A stretch of DNA of 64,000 bases from Sporosarcina ureae (GCF_002082015.1 NZ_CP015109.1:2199001-2263000), one strand, 5' to 3'; numbered from the stretch's first letter, positions 42,808 to 51,799 are shown. A program made the numbers and translations. Notes: generated by a model not told the origin, from the sequence alone.

Positions 42808-43240
42808 TCTATCGTGCGGCTCATCCGCTCATAGTTTCTGGTTGATCGCTCTATACTTCGTGGTAAGCGCTCAATGCGGGTTTGGATTCGCTCAATGTTA
42901 GGCGTTAAGCGCTCAATGTCGTGTGGTTTATGTCTTCGCTTAGTGGTTGGTTGTTGAAACGCTCAATGCGAAGTTGAATCCGCTCAATGTTGACCGTTAA
43001 GCGCTCAATGCGAAGTTGAATCCGCTCAATGTTTGCCGTCAAGCGCTCAATGCGAAGCTGAATTCGCTCAATGTTGACCGTTAAGCGCTCAATGCGAAGT
43101 TGAATCCGCTCAATGTTGACCGTTAAGCGCTCAATACGAAGCTGAATCCGCTCAATGTTGACCGTTAAGCGCTCAATGCGAAGCTGCATCCGCTCAATGT
43201 CCGACATTAAGCGCTCAATCCAACCCCACATCCGCTCATA
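42808..43240. repeat. Phased CGCTC array (array C) with 42 bp higher-order repeat
   Basis: About twenty CGCTC cores. From 42959 on they are exactly 21 bp apart in a 42 bp unit of two alternating spacers (CGAAGTTGAATC and TTGACCGTTAAG), about six units long. Because 21 is divisible by three, the minus strand stays open for 116 codons and reads as a heptad pattern alternating IERIQLR and IERLTVN; it has no ribosome site. The left flank is GGTGGGGTGGGGG, the right flank CCAACCCCACATCC. A 40 bp interval at 42918-42958 breaks the phase. Confidence 0.9.
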
Positions 43241-43356
43241 GAATTTCCGCAACATGTTAGAAAATCATAAAAGTGGGTACACTACACACTATGAGTTCAT
43301 TATCTAACCAGTAATGAACAGCAAATTACATAACTTACACAAGGAGGAATTCAATT

Positions 43357-43953
43357 ATGTGGAAATTACCGAGTATCGTATTGGGCTCAGCATTAATGAT
43401 GGCAGCTTGTGGTGGCGCGGCGGATGAAGAAAAAGAACCGGTGGACGGTGGCGATGATCCCGTTGTGGAAGAAGAGGAAACAGCGGAGCCGGAAGTGATG
43501 GCGCCGGTCATAAATGTTGATGGAGAAGAAATCGGTTCTGTAACGCTCACGCAAGGACCATCTGGTGTAGCGATGGACGTAGACGTAACAGGCCTTGAGC
43601 CAGGGGAACACGGCATGCATTTCCATGAGACGGGCGTATGTACAGCACCGGACTTTAAAGAGTCTGCTGGCGGTCACTTCAACCCGACAGACAAAAAGCA
43701 CGGGTTAGACAATCCGGATGGACACCACGCGGGTGATTTGGAGAATCTTGTGGTGGATGAAGATGGAAGTGCGAAAGTTTCTGTGACGACAGATGCGGTG
43801 ACGCTTGAGTCTGGAGAAGACAATTCATTACTGGATGAAGACGGAACGGCAATGGTGATCCATGAAGGTGCGGATGATAACATCACGGATCCAGCAGGCG
43901 ATTCAGGAACGCCATTTGCTTGTGCAGAGATTACATCTGAAAATATGAAGTAA
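43357..43953 (+). CDS. sodC: Cu/Zn superoxide dismutase-like lipoprotein
   Basis: A 198-residue lipoprotein: short signal with lipobox MAAC (Cys 18), an acidic linker rich in Glu (residues 22-47) and a SodC domain. All metal-ligand positions are visible: GMHFHETGVC, GGHFNP, KKHG, GHHAGDL, and VIHEGADD. The active-site arginine segment, usually G-x-R-x-A-C, reads GTPFACAEI, so the guiding arginine appears to be missing, as in some Bacillus YojM-type proteins of weak or no activity. It sits outside the membrane. AAGGAGGAATT precedes the ATG. Confidence 0.88.
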   Translation: MWKLPSIVLGSALMMAACGGAADEEKEPVDGGDDPVVEEEETAEPEVMAPVINVDGEEIGSVTLTQGPSGVAMDVDVTGLEPGEHGMHFHETGVCTAPDFKESAGGHFNPTDKKHGLDNPDGHHAGDLENLVVDEDGSAKVSVTTDAVTLESGEDNSLLDEDGTAMVIHEGADDNITDPAGDSGTPFACAEITSENMK

Positions 43954-43963
43954 GAAATAAAAT

Positions 43964-43996
43964 AGGATGTCCCCGATGTGGGGGCATCCTTTTTTC
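43964..43996 (+). terminator. sodC terminator
   Basis: AGGATGTCCCC pairs with GGGGCATCCT, followed by TTTTTT. Confidence 0.9.
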
Positions 43997-44054
43997 ATTG
44001 GTAACTAAAAGTATAGTGGAAAGACAGACATCTCCACTTCATTGCCGATAGACG

Positions 44055-44089
44055 AAAAAAAAGAACGCCCTCCCGGAAAGGGGCGTCCT
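44055..44089 (-). terminator. Terminator of the yxcD-like gene
   Basis: On the minus strand AGGACGCCCC pairs with GGGAGGGCGTTCT around TTTCC, followed by T7. Confidence 0.85.
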
Positions 44090-44094
44090 GTTGA

Positions 44095-44385
44095 TTATCG
44101 AACGATGGCGATAATCCCTTCTTCATCATCCAGCTTTAGCTGAATGCCTGCTGCCATCGGATCTTGATCGAGATACTGCTCGATCCAAAGGCGAAGCGCT
44201 TCGACGAGACGGGAGGTGTCCAAATGATGCATGTTGCCGTTAAGCTCGGCATCTGCTGAAAACCCGGTGTCGTCATCGTAAGCAAGTTCGACTTCCACGT
44301 CGTCTGGCATTGCACGTGACTCTTTTGCGATCAATACACACACTGCATTGACTACGTCTTGTTCGTAGATTATCTGTTGTTCCAT
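44095..44385 (-). CDS. DUF2653 (YxcD-like) protein
   Basis: A 96-residue acidic soluble protein matching the DUF2653/YxcD pattern: EQDVVNAVCVLIAKE at the start, VEVELAYDDDTGFSAD in the middle and a C-terminal IQLKLDDEEGIIAIVR. Function unknown. The start overlaps the preceding gene by 16 bp, so they are co-expressed. Confidence 0.8.
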   Translation of the reverse strand: MEQQIIYEQDVVNAVCVLIAKESRAMPDDVEVELAYDDDTGFSADAELNGNMHHLDTSRLVEALRLWIEQYLDQDPMAAGIQLKLDDEEGIIAIVR

Positions 44386-44819
44386 TGATTCATTTCCTCA
44401 TTGCGTTTACGCTCTTTCTCTTTGAAGATCGCGAAAATCTTTCGAACCATGTAAATGATGAAGACAATCGCTAACACGTTAATTAGTAAGCCCATAATGG
44501 ATCCAAGCATTCCCATATTCGCAAATAAGCTGCCGAATAATAGACCTGCTAGTCCACCAACGAATAGACCTTTCATTAAGCCGCCAGCCATACCGCCTGG
44601 CTTCTTCGCTGTGTTGCCTGCTGTTGCTTTATCTTTACTTTGATTGGTATCTTGTTTCTTTTCCGCTTTATTCGGTTGTACACGATTCGGTGTACTGAAA
44701 CTCTTCTTACCAGACTTATAGCCACGTGCTTCGGCAGTAATTTCATCTTGGAAGATAATGTTTCCAAGTGGTGACAAAATCAACGTCGCGGCCAAGAAAA
44801 ATGCAGCAAATTTTTTCAA
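44370..44819 (-). CDS. Small secreted or membrane protein with glycine-rich hydrophobic region
   Basis: A 149-residue protein with an N-terminal signal-like helix (residues 4-22), a basic Lys/Thr/Asn-rich segment (35-75), a glycine/leucine/methionine-rich membrane pair (about 76-125, GGLMKGLFVGGLAGLLFGS) and a charged tail. This layout resembles the small Tim44-like proteins of Bacillales, without the Tim44 domain itself. GGAGATTATC precedes the ATG. Upstream partner of the YxcD-like gene. Function unknown. Confidence 0.7.
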   Translation of the reverse strand: MKKFAAFFLAATLILSPLGNIIFQDEITAEARGYKSGKKSFSTPNRVQPNKAEKKQDTNQSKDKATAGNTAKKPGGMAGGLMKGLFVGGLAGLLFGSLFANMGMLGSIMGLLINVLAIVFIIYMVRKIFAIFKEKERKRNEEMNQWNNR

Positions 44820-44917
44820 TTGATAATCTCCTTTAATGCTGTAATGAAGGTCTTGGATCTACCAAAGCCCTTCTCTTTATTTTACTGGATAACGTAACGT
44901 AATGAAAGGAAATTCAC

Positions 44918-46045
44918 TTACTTGGCAAAGAAATTTTCTGTATAGAATGGCTGTTCTTTGTCGTTGAAATCCACACCGACTCCAAGGAACTGATAATCGC
45001 GGATTAATATATTTTCACGATGGCCTTTGGAATTCATTAGACCTTCGTGTGCAAAAATACTGCTTGACTGACCGTAAGCCAGATTTTCACCGGCGCTGAC
45101 GAATTGGACGCCTTGCTTTTTCATTCGGTCGAAAGGGGACTCCCCTTGCAAGTTTTCATGACTGAAGTAATCTTGCACGGCCATGTCCGTACTATGCAGA
45201 CGTGCCGTTTCGGATGCGAGTTCATCCCATGTTAAAATGGAACGACCGTGTCGAACTCTTGCCGCATTCGTCAAATCAAATAGTTGCATCTCGAAGCCCC
45301 TACGCATCGCCTCGTTTTGAGGGGCATAGAGCGCAGACTTTTTTTGTTCTAGCGAATCCGAGATCAATTGCACGGCCGTGACGGTATTCTCTTTATGCAA
45401 ATCATAAAAGACATACATATAGAGACCATCCGAATGAAAGATGTCCATGCCTTCGTCGTTTTGCAACTTATAAATATTCGTACCTTTACGTATTTCAGAA
45501 ATCGGGTCACCGAGCTCTTCACGTACTTCCGACTTCGGCACGCCGTATTCAATACCGATAGATGAAGCGATGAGACGATCATTTGTATAGATCGCATTGA
45601 CGCGACGTTTAATATCATAGGACAGCATGACGAAGTTCTGGTAGTTGTCATGGAACGTCAGCCATTCCGTGCCGTATTCATTGGTGGATTTCCGCACAGG
45701 GTCCCCAAGCTTTTCTTTCACTTGCGCTTCGGTCGTGCCAATTTCTATATTGTGAATAGAAATAATGCCTGTTGCCGGCGCATCGAGCACGGGTTGGGCG
45801 ACTTCATCTGGGGGATTGCTTCTGTTTGCTTTATCGGAAACGAAGGTTATTAAATCGACAATCGATTCTTTTGTATAGTCAAGCGCAGATCCAACTACTT
45901 CCTCGTTCAGCACGGTTTCTACTTTGGCATCAAGCGGATCAAGAAACGATAAGTCCACGTATTCCGATACTGGGCCTTCCCATAAGGGCTTGAAAGCGTA
46001 AATCAGTACTGCGAGAAAGAGTAACTGAAACAGGCGTTTTATCAT
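44918..46045 (-). CDS. ylbC: CAP-domain protein, YlbC-like
   Basis: A 375-residue exported protein: N-terminal membrane anchor (residues 3-19), a CAP-associated N-terminal domain with two repeats (about 95-235, each with GDP: KLGDPVRKS and ELGDPISEI) and a C-terminal CAP/SCP domain (about 255-375, with LHSTDMAVQDYFSHENLQG and HRENIL). This is the B. subtilis YlbC architecture. CAP proteins of this kind are linked to envelope and sporulation, but the activity is unknown. GAGGAGTGAG precedes the ATG. Confidence 0.88.
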   Translation of the reverse strand: MIKRLFQLLFLAVLIYAFKPLWEGPVSEYVDLSFLDPLDAKVETVLNEEVVGSALDYTKESIVDLITFVSDKANRSNPPDEVAQPVLDAPATGIISIHNIEIGTTEAQVKEKLGDPVRKSTNEYGTEWLTFHDNYQNFVMLSYDIKRRVNAIYTNDRLIASSIGIEYGVPKSEVREELGDPISEIRKGTNIYKLQNDEGMDIFHSDGLYMYVFYDLHKENTVTAVQLISDSLEQKKSALYAPQNEAMRRGFEMQLFDLTNAARVRHGRSILTWDELASETARLHSTDMAVQDYFSHENLQGESPFDRMKKQGVQFVSAGENLAYGQSSSIFAHEGLMNSKGHRENILIRDYQFLGVGVDFNDKEQPFYTENFFAK

Positions 46046-46191
46046 ATGAAACTCACTCCTCGACTACATTATACTCTGTTTATACCTTGGCAATACAGCA
46101 GGAACTATGAAATGTTGAAAATTATCCTCAATAGTAGCGGGAAAAAGGGTATACTAAAAAAAGAATGGAAAGTTTGGAAGGAGTGGATGGC

Positions 46192-46290
46192 ATGTTCGGC
46201 GGTGTAAGCAGTGTACCTTCCTGGTTTTATATAGTCGCATTTGTCGTCGTCATATTGCTCGTTCTCATTACGGAATGGCGGACAAGATGA
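46192..46290 (+). CDS. 32-residue single-span membrane peptide
   Basis: ATG 46192 follows AAGGAG (46178-46183). The peptide begins MFGGVSSVPSWFY, has one hydrophobic segment of about 15 residues and ends EWRTR. The strong ribosome site and clean topology suggest a real small gene. Family not recognised; short sporulation peptides of the YjcZ type have comparable size but a different composition. Confidence 0.5.
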   Translation: MFGGVSSVPSWFYIVAFVVVILLVLITEWRTR

Positions 46291-46322
46291 GGATCGAATT
46301 TCATTAGAAAGAAGGAATGAAT

Positions 46323-46784
46323 ATGTTAACATTTGAAGAGAAACAACAGATTATAGAAGAGTTTCCGGAGTTAGTGAAGAAAGAAGTGTCCATGAAGCGC
46401 TTGAACTATCATTACGAAGAATCTTTGTACGATAAAACGGTAGTCGTGCAGCATTTGCACCCGAATGGTAATGCATTTGTCTACGTGGCAGATGTTGAGG
46501 GCTATGAAGCGGATGATCGTGGTCTAGTCAATGTACGCGAATATTCCGCGGATGAATTCCGTGCAGTGATTCGTGCGGCAATTGAAGGGCTGGCGACAGA
46601 AGTCGAGGAGCCTGAAACGATCGCAGAAACGTGGCAAAATTCCAATGGTCAGAAGCTGACACTTCTTGAGGAAGATGGCTTCTTTAATGTTTATCATGAA
46701 GTAAACTTGGAAGAGGGCTTTGGAGATTATCAAGAGGCGGCGAGTTATTTAAAAGAAGAAGGCTTCTCCGTCAAAACGAAATAA
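46323..46784 (+). CDS. Hypothetical cytosolic protein
   Basis: A 153-residue acidic soluble protein without a membrane segment or motif I recognise. The N-terminal part (RLNYHYEESLYDKTVVVQHLHPNG) looks like a small alpha/beta domain, and the C-terminal part has DFxxVYHEVNLEEGFGDY-like features. ATG 46323 suits the GAAGGA ribosome site; 46317 is too close. It lies between two small membrane peptides and is probably co-transcribed with both. Confidence 0.7.
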   Translation: MLTFEEKQQIIEEFPELVKKEVSMKRLNYHYEESLYDKTVVVQHLHPNGNAFVYVADVEGYEADDRGLVNVREYSADEFRAVIRAAIEGLATEVEEPETIAETWQNSNGQKLTLLEEDGFFNVYHEVNLEEGFGDYQEAASYLKEEGFSVKTK

Positions 46785-46805
46785 CGGCTACAGGAGTGAT
46801 ATCGA

Positions 46806-46973
46806 ATGAAGGGTAAAACAGTGGCGATTTGGATGGTCGTGGTGTTGATTGTGGCGGTAGTGGGCATTGTGTTATTGGTTCAGGCTACCTTCAAAAATAA
46901 TCCTACACAAAAGAATCATCAGTCCATGGACAACCAGTCGTATACCGAAATCGGTACGTTCGGCTGGCAATAA
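46806..46973 (+). CDS. 55-residue single-span membrane protein
   Basis: ATG 46806 follows ACAGGAGTG. The protein starts MKGKTVAIWMVVVLIVAVVG with one hydrophobic helix (residues 6-27) and has a polar tail ending EIGTFGWQ. It follows the preceding gene by 21 bp and ends just before a terminator. Unknown function. Confidence 0.6.
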   Translation: MKGKTVAIWMVVVLIVAVVGIVLLVQATFKNNPTQKNHQSMDNQSYTEIGTFGWQ

Positions 46974-46985
46974 ACGGTAAAGTAG

Positions 46986-47018
46986 CTGTCGGGGATCTAG
47001 TATTCCCGGCAGTTTTTT
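46986..47018 (+). terminator. Terminator of the small-gene cluster
   Basis: CTGTCGGGGA pairs with TTCCCGGCAG with minor mismatch, followed by T6. Confidence 0.8.
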
Positions 47019-47029
47019 GTCGCGCCAAA

Positions 47030-47062
47030 ACAAAAAAACCACTTCCCAAAAGGAAGTGGTTT
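47030..47062 (-). terminator. Terminator of the cold-shock gene
   Basis: On the minus strand AAACCACTTCC pairs with GGAAGTGGTTT around TTTTG, followed by more T. Confidence 0.9.
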
Positions 47063-47073
47063 GTATAGGCAAA

Positions 47074-47274
47074 TTAGTTTTTAGTAACGTTAGTTGCTTG
47101 AAGTCCGCGTTGTCCTTGTTCGATTTCGAAAGACACGTCTTGACCTTCTTCAAGAGTTTTGAAGCCATCACCTTGGATAGCTGAGAAGTGTACGAATACG
47201 TCGTCGCCATCTTCACGTTCGATGAAGCCGTAACCTTTTTCTGCGTTAAACCATTTTACTTTACCTTGTTCCAT
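47074..47274 (-). CDS. csp: Cold-shock protein (CspA/CspB family)
   Basis: A 66-residue OB-fold RNA chaperone with RNP1 KGYGFIER and RNP2 VFVHFSAI, ending ATNVTKN. It binds single-stranded RNA and helps translation in the cold. ATG 47274 follows GAGGAGGAAAC; the extra upstream codons belong to the leader. The 190 bp leader region upstream (47275-47466) is consistent with a long cold-shock 5' UTR, although no specific box was verified. Confidence 0.96.
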   Translation of the reverse strand: MEQGKVKWFNAEKGYGFIEREDGDDVFVHFSAIQGDGFKTLEEGQDVSFEIEQGQRGLQATNVTKN

Positions 47275-47466
47275 GTTTGTTTCCTCCTCGTGCACACTCG
47301 TGTACACCTTGTATTACTATCCTTGCTCAATTTCTAAAAAACGGTCGAGATAAAATCGTTGACCAACGTCGAACAAAAATAATTCTTCTTTATCATAACA
47401 AGAAAAGGCAGATATAGCAAGTGGAAAGATTAGTTCAATAGAAGTACGCCTTGGATTTTCCTGTTG

Positions 47467-48465
47467 TTATAGGAAAAGTGTGAATAGTTTATAGACGATT
47501 GCGGCCATTAACGCAGAGATCGGCATCGTGATAATCCATGTCAACACAATCTTCTGTGCGACTCCCCATTTCACGCCTCTCAAGCGCTGCGCTGAACCGA
47601 CTCCCATAATAGAAGAAGAGATTACGTGTGTCGTGCTGACAGGTAAATGAAGTAGGGTAGCGCCGAAAATAATGACCGCGGAGTTCAAATCTGATGCAAT
47701 CCCGTGGATCGGTCGGATCTTCATAATCTTGCCGCCAACCGTTTTGATAATCTTATACCCACCGATCGACGTCCCAATTCCCATCGCAGTCGCTGCCGCA
47801 ACCCGTACCCATAGCTGGATATCATCGGTTGTTTGTAATTCTGCTGCTATCAAAGCCATTGTAATAATCCCCATCGCTTTTTGCGCGTCATTCGTACCGT
47901 GCGTGAACGATTGAATCGCAGCCGTACCGATTTGCATGTAGCGGATGCGACGGTTCGCTTTAAATAAATTTCGATTCTTTAATACTGTACGTAATAGGGT
48001 CATGACAATAAATCCGCCGACCAATGCCATGACAGGAGATAGCAACAGTGCCTGAATGATTTTAATAAAGCCACTGTAATTCAGAATACCAAATCCCGCT
48101 GCCGCAATAGCCGAGCCGGCAATGGAACCGATCAGTGCATGTGAAGAGCTGGATGGGATTCCGAAATACCATGTGACCAAGTTCCAAATGATCGCGGAAA
48201 CGAGGGCTGCCAAAATTACGAGTGAACCATTTTCCAATAAAAACGGATCGACGATATCTTTCGTAATGGTTTTCGCTACACCTGTGAATGTTAGCGCACC
48301 GACGAAATTCATCGTGGCGGCGAGCATAATCGCAGTCCGAGGCTTCAGTGCGCGTGTCGATACCGAAGTAGCAATTGCGTTGGCTGTATCGTGGAAACCA
48401 TTGATGAAATCGAACGCCAAGGCAAATACCACAACGAGAATGGTTAGTATGAGAATCGTATCCAT
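47467..48465 (-). CDS. pit: Inorganic phosphate transporter, PiT family
   Basis: A 332-residue low-affinity phosphate permease with about ten membrane helices and both PiT signatures, DFINGFHDTANAIATSV (residue about 20) and THGTNDAQKAMGI (about 190). It imports metal-phosphate with protons. It follows the DUF47 gene by 13 bp in one operon, the usual pairing. Confidence 0.93.
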   Translation of the reverse strand: MDTILILTILVVVFALAFDFINGFHDTANAIATSVSTRALKPRTAIMLAATMNFVGALTFTGVAKTITKDIVDPFLLENGSLVILAALVSAIIWNLVTWYFGIPSSSSHALIGSIAGSAIAAAGFGILNYSGFIKIIQALLLSPVMALVGGFIVMTLLRTVLKNRNLFKANRRIRYMQIGTAAIQSFTHGTNDAQKAMGIITMALIAAELQTTDDIQLWVRVAAATAMGIGTSIGGYKIIKTVGGKIMKIRPIHGIASDLNSAVIIFGATLLHLPVSTTHVISSSIMGVGSAQRLRGVKWGVAQKIVLTWIITMPISALMAAIVYKLFTLFL

Positions 48466-48478
48466 CAGTTAGGACTCC

Positions 48479-49099
48479 TTACGCGTTACGCATGATGATG
48501 GTTTCAATATTATTTGCCACGTCTTGACAAAAATCTGCAGTGTCTTCGAGCAGTTCATACAGGTCTTTCAATTGAATAATGCGGATCGGATCTTTTTCAC
48601 GAATAAACATTTGCTTGATAGAAGTTCGTAGCACTTCGTCGCAAATTCGTTCGTACTCTTTAATTTGTACTGCATGCGTACGCATTTCGACTAACTTTTT
48701 CTTCGTCAGCAATTCCATTGCCAAAACGATTTCATCGGTACTTTTCGTAATGTTGATGATAAACTTCTGCATGTATTCATCAATTTCAATGAGAGAAAAC
48801 ATCTCGAGATTAGCGAGAAAATGCTCCATGCCATCCAGAATATCATCCATTGCAATCGCGATATTCAAAATATCTTCCCGTTCGATAGGTGTCATGAACG
48901 ATGTATTCAGTTTCGTGATTAATTCATGAATTAACGTGTCACCAGCTGTTTCATATTCTTTCATTTGAATGCTGGCTTTTTTCAAGTCTGAAACAGAATC
49001 GACTTTAAAATCATTCGCGTAATGCATAGATTCCTGCACATGCTTGGCGATGTCCAATAACGCTGTGAAAAATGGATCGGGTTTACGTGGTCCTAGCAT
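48479..49099 (-). CDS. DUF47 (PhoU-like) partner of PiT transporter
   Basis: A 206-residue helical-bundle protein of the DUF47/PhoU-like family. Conserved Asp/Glu-rich segments (MKEYETAGDTLIHEL, IAMDDILDGMEH and EYERICDEVLR) form the expected metal clusters. It regulates the PiT transporter encoded next to it. ATG 49099 follows GGAGGAATTAAG; the upstream in-frame start lacks a site. Confidence 0.92.
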   Translation of the reverse strand: MLGPRKPDPFFTALLDIAKHVQESMHYANDFKVDSVSDLKKASIQMKEYETAGDTLIHELITKLNTSFMTPIEREDILNIAIAMDDILDGMEHFLANLEMFSLIEIDEYMQKFIINITKSTDEIVLAMELLTKKKLVEMRTHAVQIKEYERICDEVLRTSIKQMFIREKDPIRIIQLKDLYELLEDTADFCQDVANNIETIIMRNA

Positions 49100-49299
49100 C
49101 TTAATTCCTCCATCTATTGTTGACATCGATAGTGATTACATCATACAAAAACTGCGTTAAAAAAGATAGCGAACAATGTAGAATTTGATCGGAATTTCAA
49201 TTGTTAAGTTATCGTTAAGTTCTAGTAAATCTATTGAAAATAAATTTTGGCATGAGATGATCGGCAGTAAAGTATTACATAAGCGGAAAGGAGATCAAC

Positions 49300-50490
49300 A
49301 TGAAGAATGACAAGGCTTTTTCTATAAAAAAGCTAGTGGAATTATTTATCGTATCTCTCAAACTAGGACTGACCTCATTTGGCGGACCCACTGCCCATTT
49401 AGGTTACTTCCATGAAGAGTATGTACGAAAACGTAAGTGGATGGATGAAAAAGGGTATGCGGATTTAGTAGCATTAGCACAATTCCTTCCAGGGCCGGCA
49501 AGCAGTCAGGTAGGGATGGGAATTGGCGTGGCGCGGGCTGGGGTAGTGGGTGGGCTCGTTTCCTTTCTAGGTTTCACGATGCCGTCCGTAGTGGCATTGA
49601 TTTTGTTTGCCACGCTTCTAGTAGGTTCAGATGTTAGTGAGGCAGGTTGGCTGCACGGGTTGAAGATCGTGGCGGTGGCGATTGTTGCACATGCGGTACT
49701 CGGAATGGCGAAGAATTTGACGCCGGATATTAAGCGAAAAGCCATCGCCTTACTAGCGCTCGTCGTTACACTCTTATGGCAAACGGCTTTTACGCAAGTG
49801 GGTGTGATTATACTAGCGGGACTAGTGGGATTATGGTTATTTAAAGTTCATGATTCGCCAGGTACTGATTCCTCGAGATTCCTCGTATCAAAGAAAACTG
49901 GAATCATTTGTTTAACACTGTTTTTCACTTTGCTCGGTATGTTGCCGTTGCTTCGAGAACTGACAGGGTCTTACTGGGTTGCAGTATTTGATAGTTTTTA
50001 TCGATCGGGCGCGCTCGTATTCGGTGGGGGCCACGTCGTTTTGCCTTTATTGGAACAGGAATTGGTACCAGTGGGGTGGATTGGAAGTGAGTCATTCTTA
50101 GCGGGTTACGGTGCGACGCAAGCAGTTCCAGGACCGTTGTTTACGTTCGCTGCCTATCTCGGTGCTGTGATGAACGGCTGGCAAGGTGGATTATTCGCGA
50201 CCGTTGCGATTTTCTTGCCTGCTTTTCTGTTGATCATCGGTGCACTGCCTTTTTGGGACATCTTGCGCAATCATCCAAAAGTCAAAGGAGCAGTCATGGG
50301 TGTCAATGCCGCAGTCATCGGAATTTTACTATCCGCGCTATACCATCCAATTTGGACAAGCTCAATTTTACGGGCAGAAGACTTCGCATTGGCAGCCATT
50401 TTATTCAGTATGCTAACCTTTTGGAAGCTGCCACCTTGGATCGTCGTGCTAGTCGGTGCGGTAGGCGGAACTTTATTGTCCATATGGTAG
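49300..50490 (+). CDS. chrA: Chromate transporter ChrA
   Basis: A 396-residue long-chain CHR protein with two homologous halves. The first has GGPTAHLGYFHEEYVRKRKW (residue about 25) and the second GGHVVLPLLEQELV (about 245); PGP motifs occur in both (LPGPASSQVG and VPGPLFTFAAY). CHR proteins efflux chromate; without a regulator or chromate genes nearby, the physiological substrate could be another oxyanion. AAAGGAGATC precedes the ATG. Confidence 0.92.
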   Translation: MKNDKAFSIKKLVELFIVSLKLGLTSFGGPTAHLGYFHEEYVRKRKWMDEKGYADLVALAQFLPGPASSQVGMGIGVARAGVVGGLVSFLGFTMPSVVALILFATLLVGSDVSEAGWLHGLKIVAVAIVAHAVLGMAKNLTPDIKRKAIALLALVVTLLWQTAFTQVGVIILAGLVGLWLFKVHDSPGTDSSRFLVSKKTGIICLTLFFTLLGMLPLLRELTGSYWVAVFDSFYRSGALVFGGGHVVLPLLEQELVPVGWIGSESFLAGYGATQAVPGPLFTFAAYLGAVMNGWQGGLFATVAIFLPAFLLIIGALPFWDILRNHPKVKGAVMGVNAAVIGILLSALYHPIWTSSILRAEDFALAAILFSMLTFWKLPPWIVVLVGAVGGTLLSIW

Positions 50491-50560
50491 AAAGCTAACC
50501 CTATACGTTCGCTTTTTGTTATACTAAATGCATTCTATAGAAGAAAAGGGTTATGCATAT

Positions 50561-51778
50561 ATGGATACTTCATTACAAAAAAGGATTGCCATGCCAACTG
50601 TTTGGCTCGTCGTATTGCTCGGCTCGCTGTCAGCATTCGGACCGCTATCAATGGATATGTATTTGCCGGGATTGCCGATTGTGGCGGAGGACTTAAACGC
50701 TTCGACATCGCTTGTCCAATTAAGTCTGACGGCCTGTTTGATTGGCTTAGGCGCAGGCCAGCTTATTTTCGGGCCGTTAAGTGATATATACGGCAGGCGG
50801 AAACCGCTCGTCATTACGCTCAGCGTGTACGCTATTGCTTCTGTCTTATGTGCGTTTAGTCCGAACATTTGGATTTTCGTTGCATTACGTTTCGTTCAAG
50901 GTATGACAGGCGCTGCGGGAATTGTCATCGCGAGAGCTTGTGCGCGTGATTTATATGTAGGAAATGAATTAACAAAATTCATGGCGATGCTGTCGATCGT
51001 CAGCGGATCAGCACCGATTCTTTCACCAATTGTAGGCGGTGTCGTGCTGAACTTTGCTTCGTGGCCAGCGGTGTTCTTATTACTCGGAGTCATCGGTTTG
51101 TTCATGTTTTTATCTACGGCATTTTTCTTGCCGGATACATTGCCGGTTGAGGCACGTTCGGAGAGTGGGATGCTCGCAGTCGTCAAGACATTCAGTGGTC
51201 TACTGAAGGATAAGTGGTTCATCGGCATCGCCTTAACGCAAGGCTTGATCATGTCGGGCATGTTCGCGTACATAGCTGGATCTCCATTCGTTTTGCAGAA
51301 TATTTATGGCATTACAGCGCAACAGTTTTCTTTGTTCTTTGCGATGAACGGTATCGGAATCATTACAGCAGCTCAAGTGACAGGTCGACTTTCGGGCAGA
51401 ATTCATGAGTTGAAATTCCTGCGTGCAGGCGTGTTGCTTTCATTTACGGCAAGTATTTTACTTCTGTTGACAGTCTGGAATGAATGGCCGCTTGCTGTGA
51501 TTGCGACGGCGTTATTCTTCATGGTATCAAGCGTTGGCTTGGTGTCGCCAGCGGCGTTTTCTCTGGCGATGCAAAGTCAGGGGAAGTCAGCAGGAAGCGC
51601 ATCGGCGTTTCTTGGTCTGATGCCTTTCATTGGCGGTGCAATCGTCTCGCCACTAGTTGGACTAGCAGGAGACAGCTCGGCTTGGCCGCTTAGTATTATC
51701 GTATTGACTTGCAGTACGGCTGCATTGGTGATTTTCTTCACAGTGGTTCGGAAAGCGTTTCGTCTGCAAGGGGTTTGA
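50561..51778 (+). CDS. Bcr/CflA-family multidrug exporter
   Basis: A 405-residue MFS protein with twelve helices and the Bcr/CflA/DHA1 patterns: GPLSMDMYLPGLPIVAEDL in helix 1 and GPLSDIYGRRKPL in the loop 2-3 motif. It is a proton-driven drug exporter (Bcr confers bicyclomycin resistance in E. coli). ATG 50561 follows AAAAGGG. Probably monocistronic, 70 bp after chrA. Confidence 0.88.
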   Translation: MDTSLQKRIAMPTVWLVVLLGSLSAFGPLSMDMYLPGLPIVAEDLNASTSLVQLSLTACLIGLGAGQLIFGPLSDIYGRRKPLVITLSVYAIASVLCAFSPNIWIFVALRFVQGMTGAAGIVIARACARDLYVGNELTKFMAMLSIVSGSAPILSPIVGGVVLNFASWPAVFLLLGVIGLFMFLSTAFFLPDTLPVEARSESGMLAVVKTFSGLLKDKWFIGIALTQGLIMSGMFAYIAGSPFVLQNIYGITAQQFSLFFAMNGIGIITAAQVTGRLSGRIHELKFLRAGVLLSFTASILLLLTVWNEWPLAVIATALFFMVSSVGLVSPAAFSLAMQSQGKSAGSASAFLGLMPFIGGAIVSPLVGLAGDSSAWPLSIIVLTCSTAALVIFFTVVRKAFRLQGV

Positions 51779-51799
51779 GTAGAGAGGCTGTTGGGGTAG

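Noticed and set aside
42808..43255. Array C as a CRISPR array
   Set aside because: The repeated core is only about 9 bp and the unit 21 bp, the spacers themselves repeat, and no cas gene is nearby.
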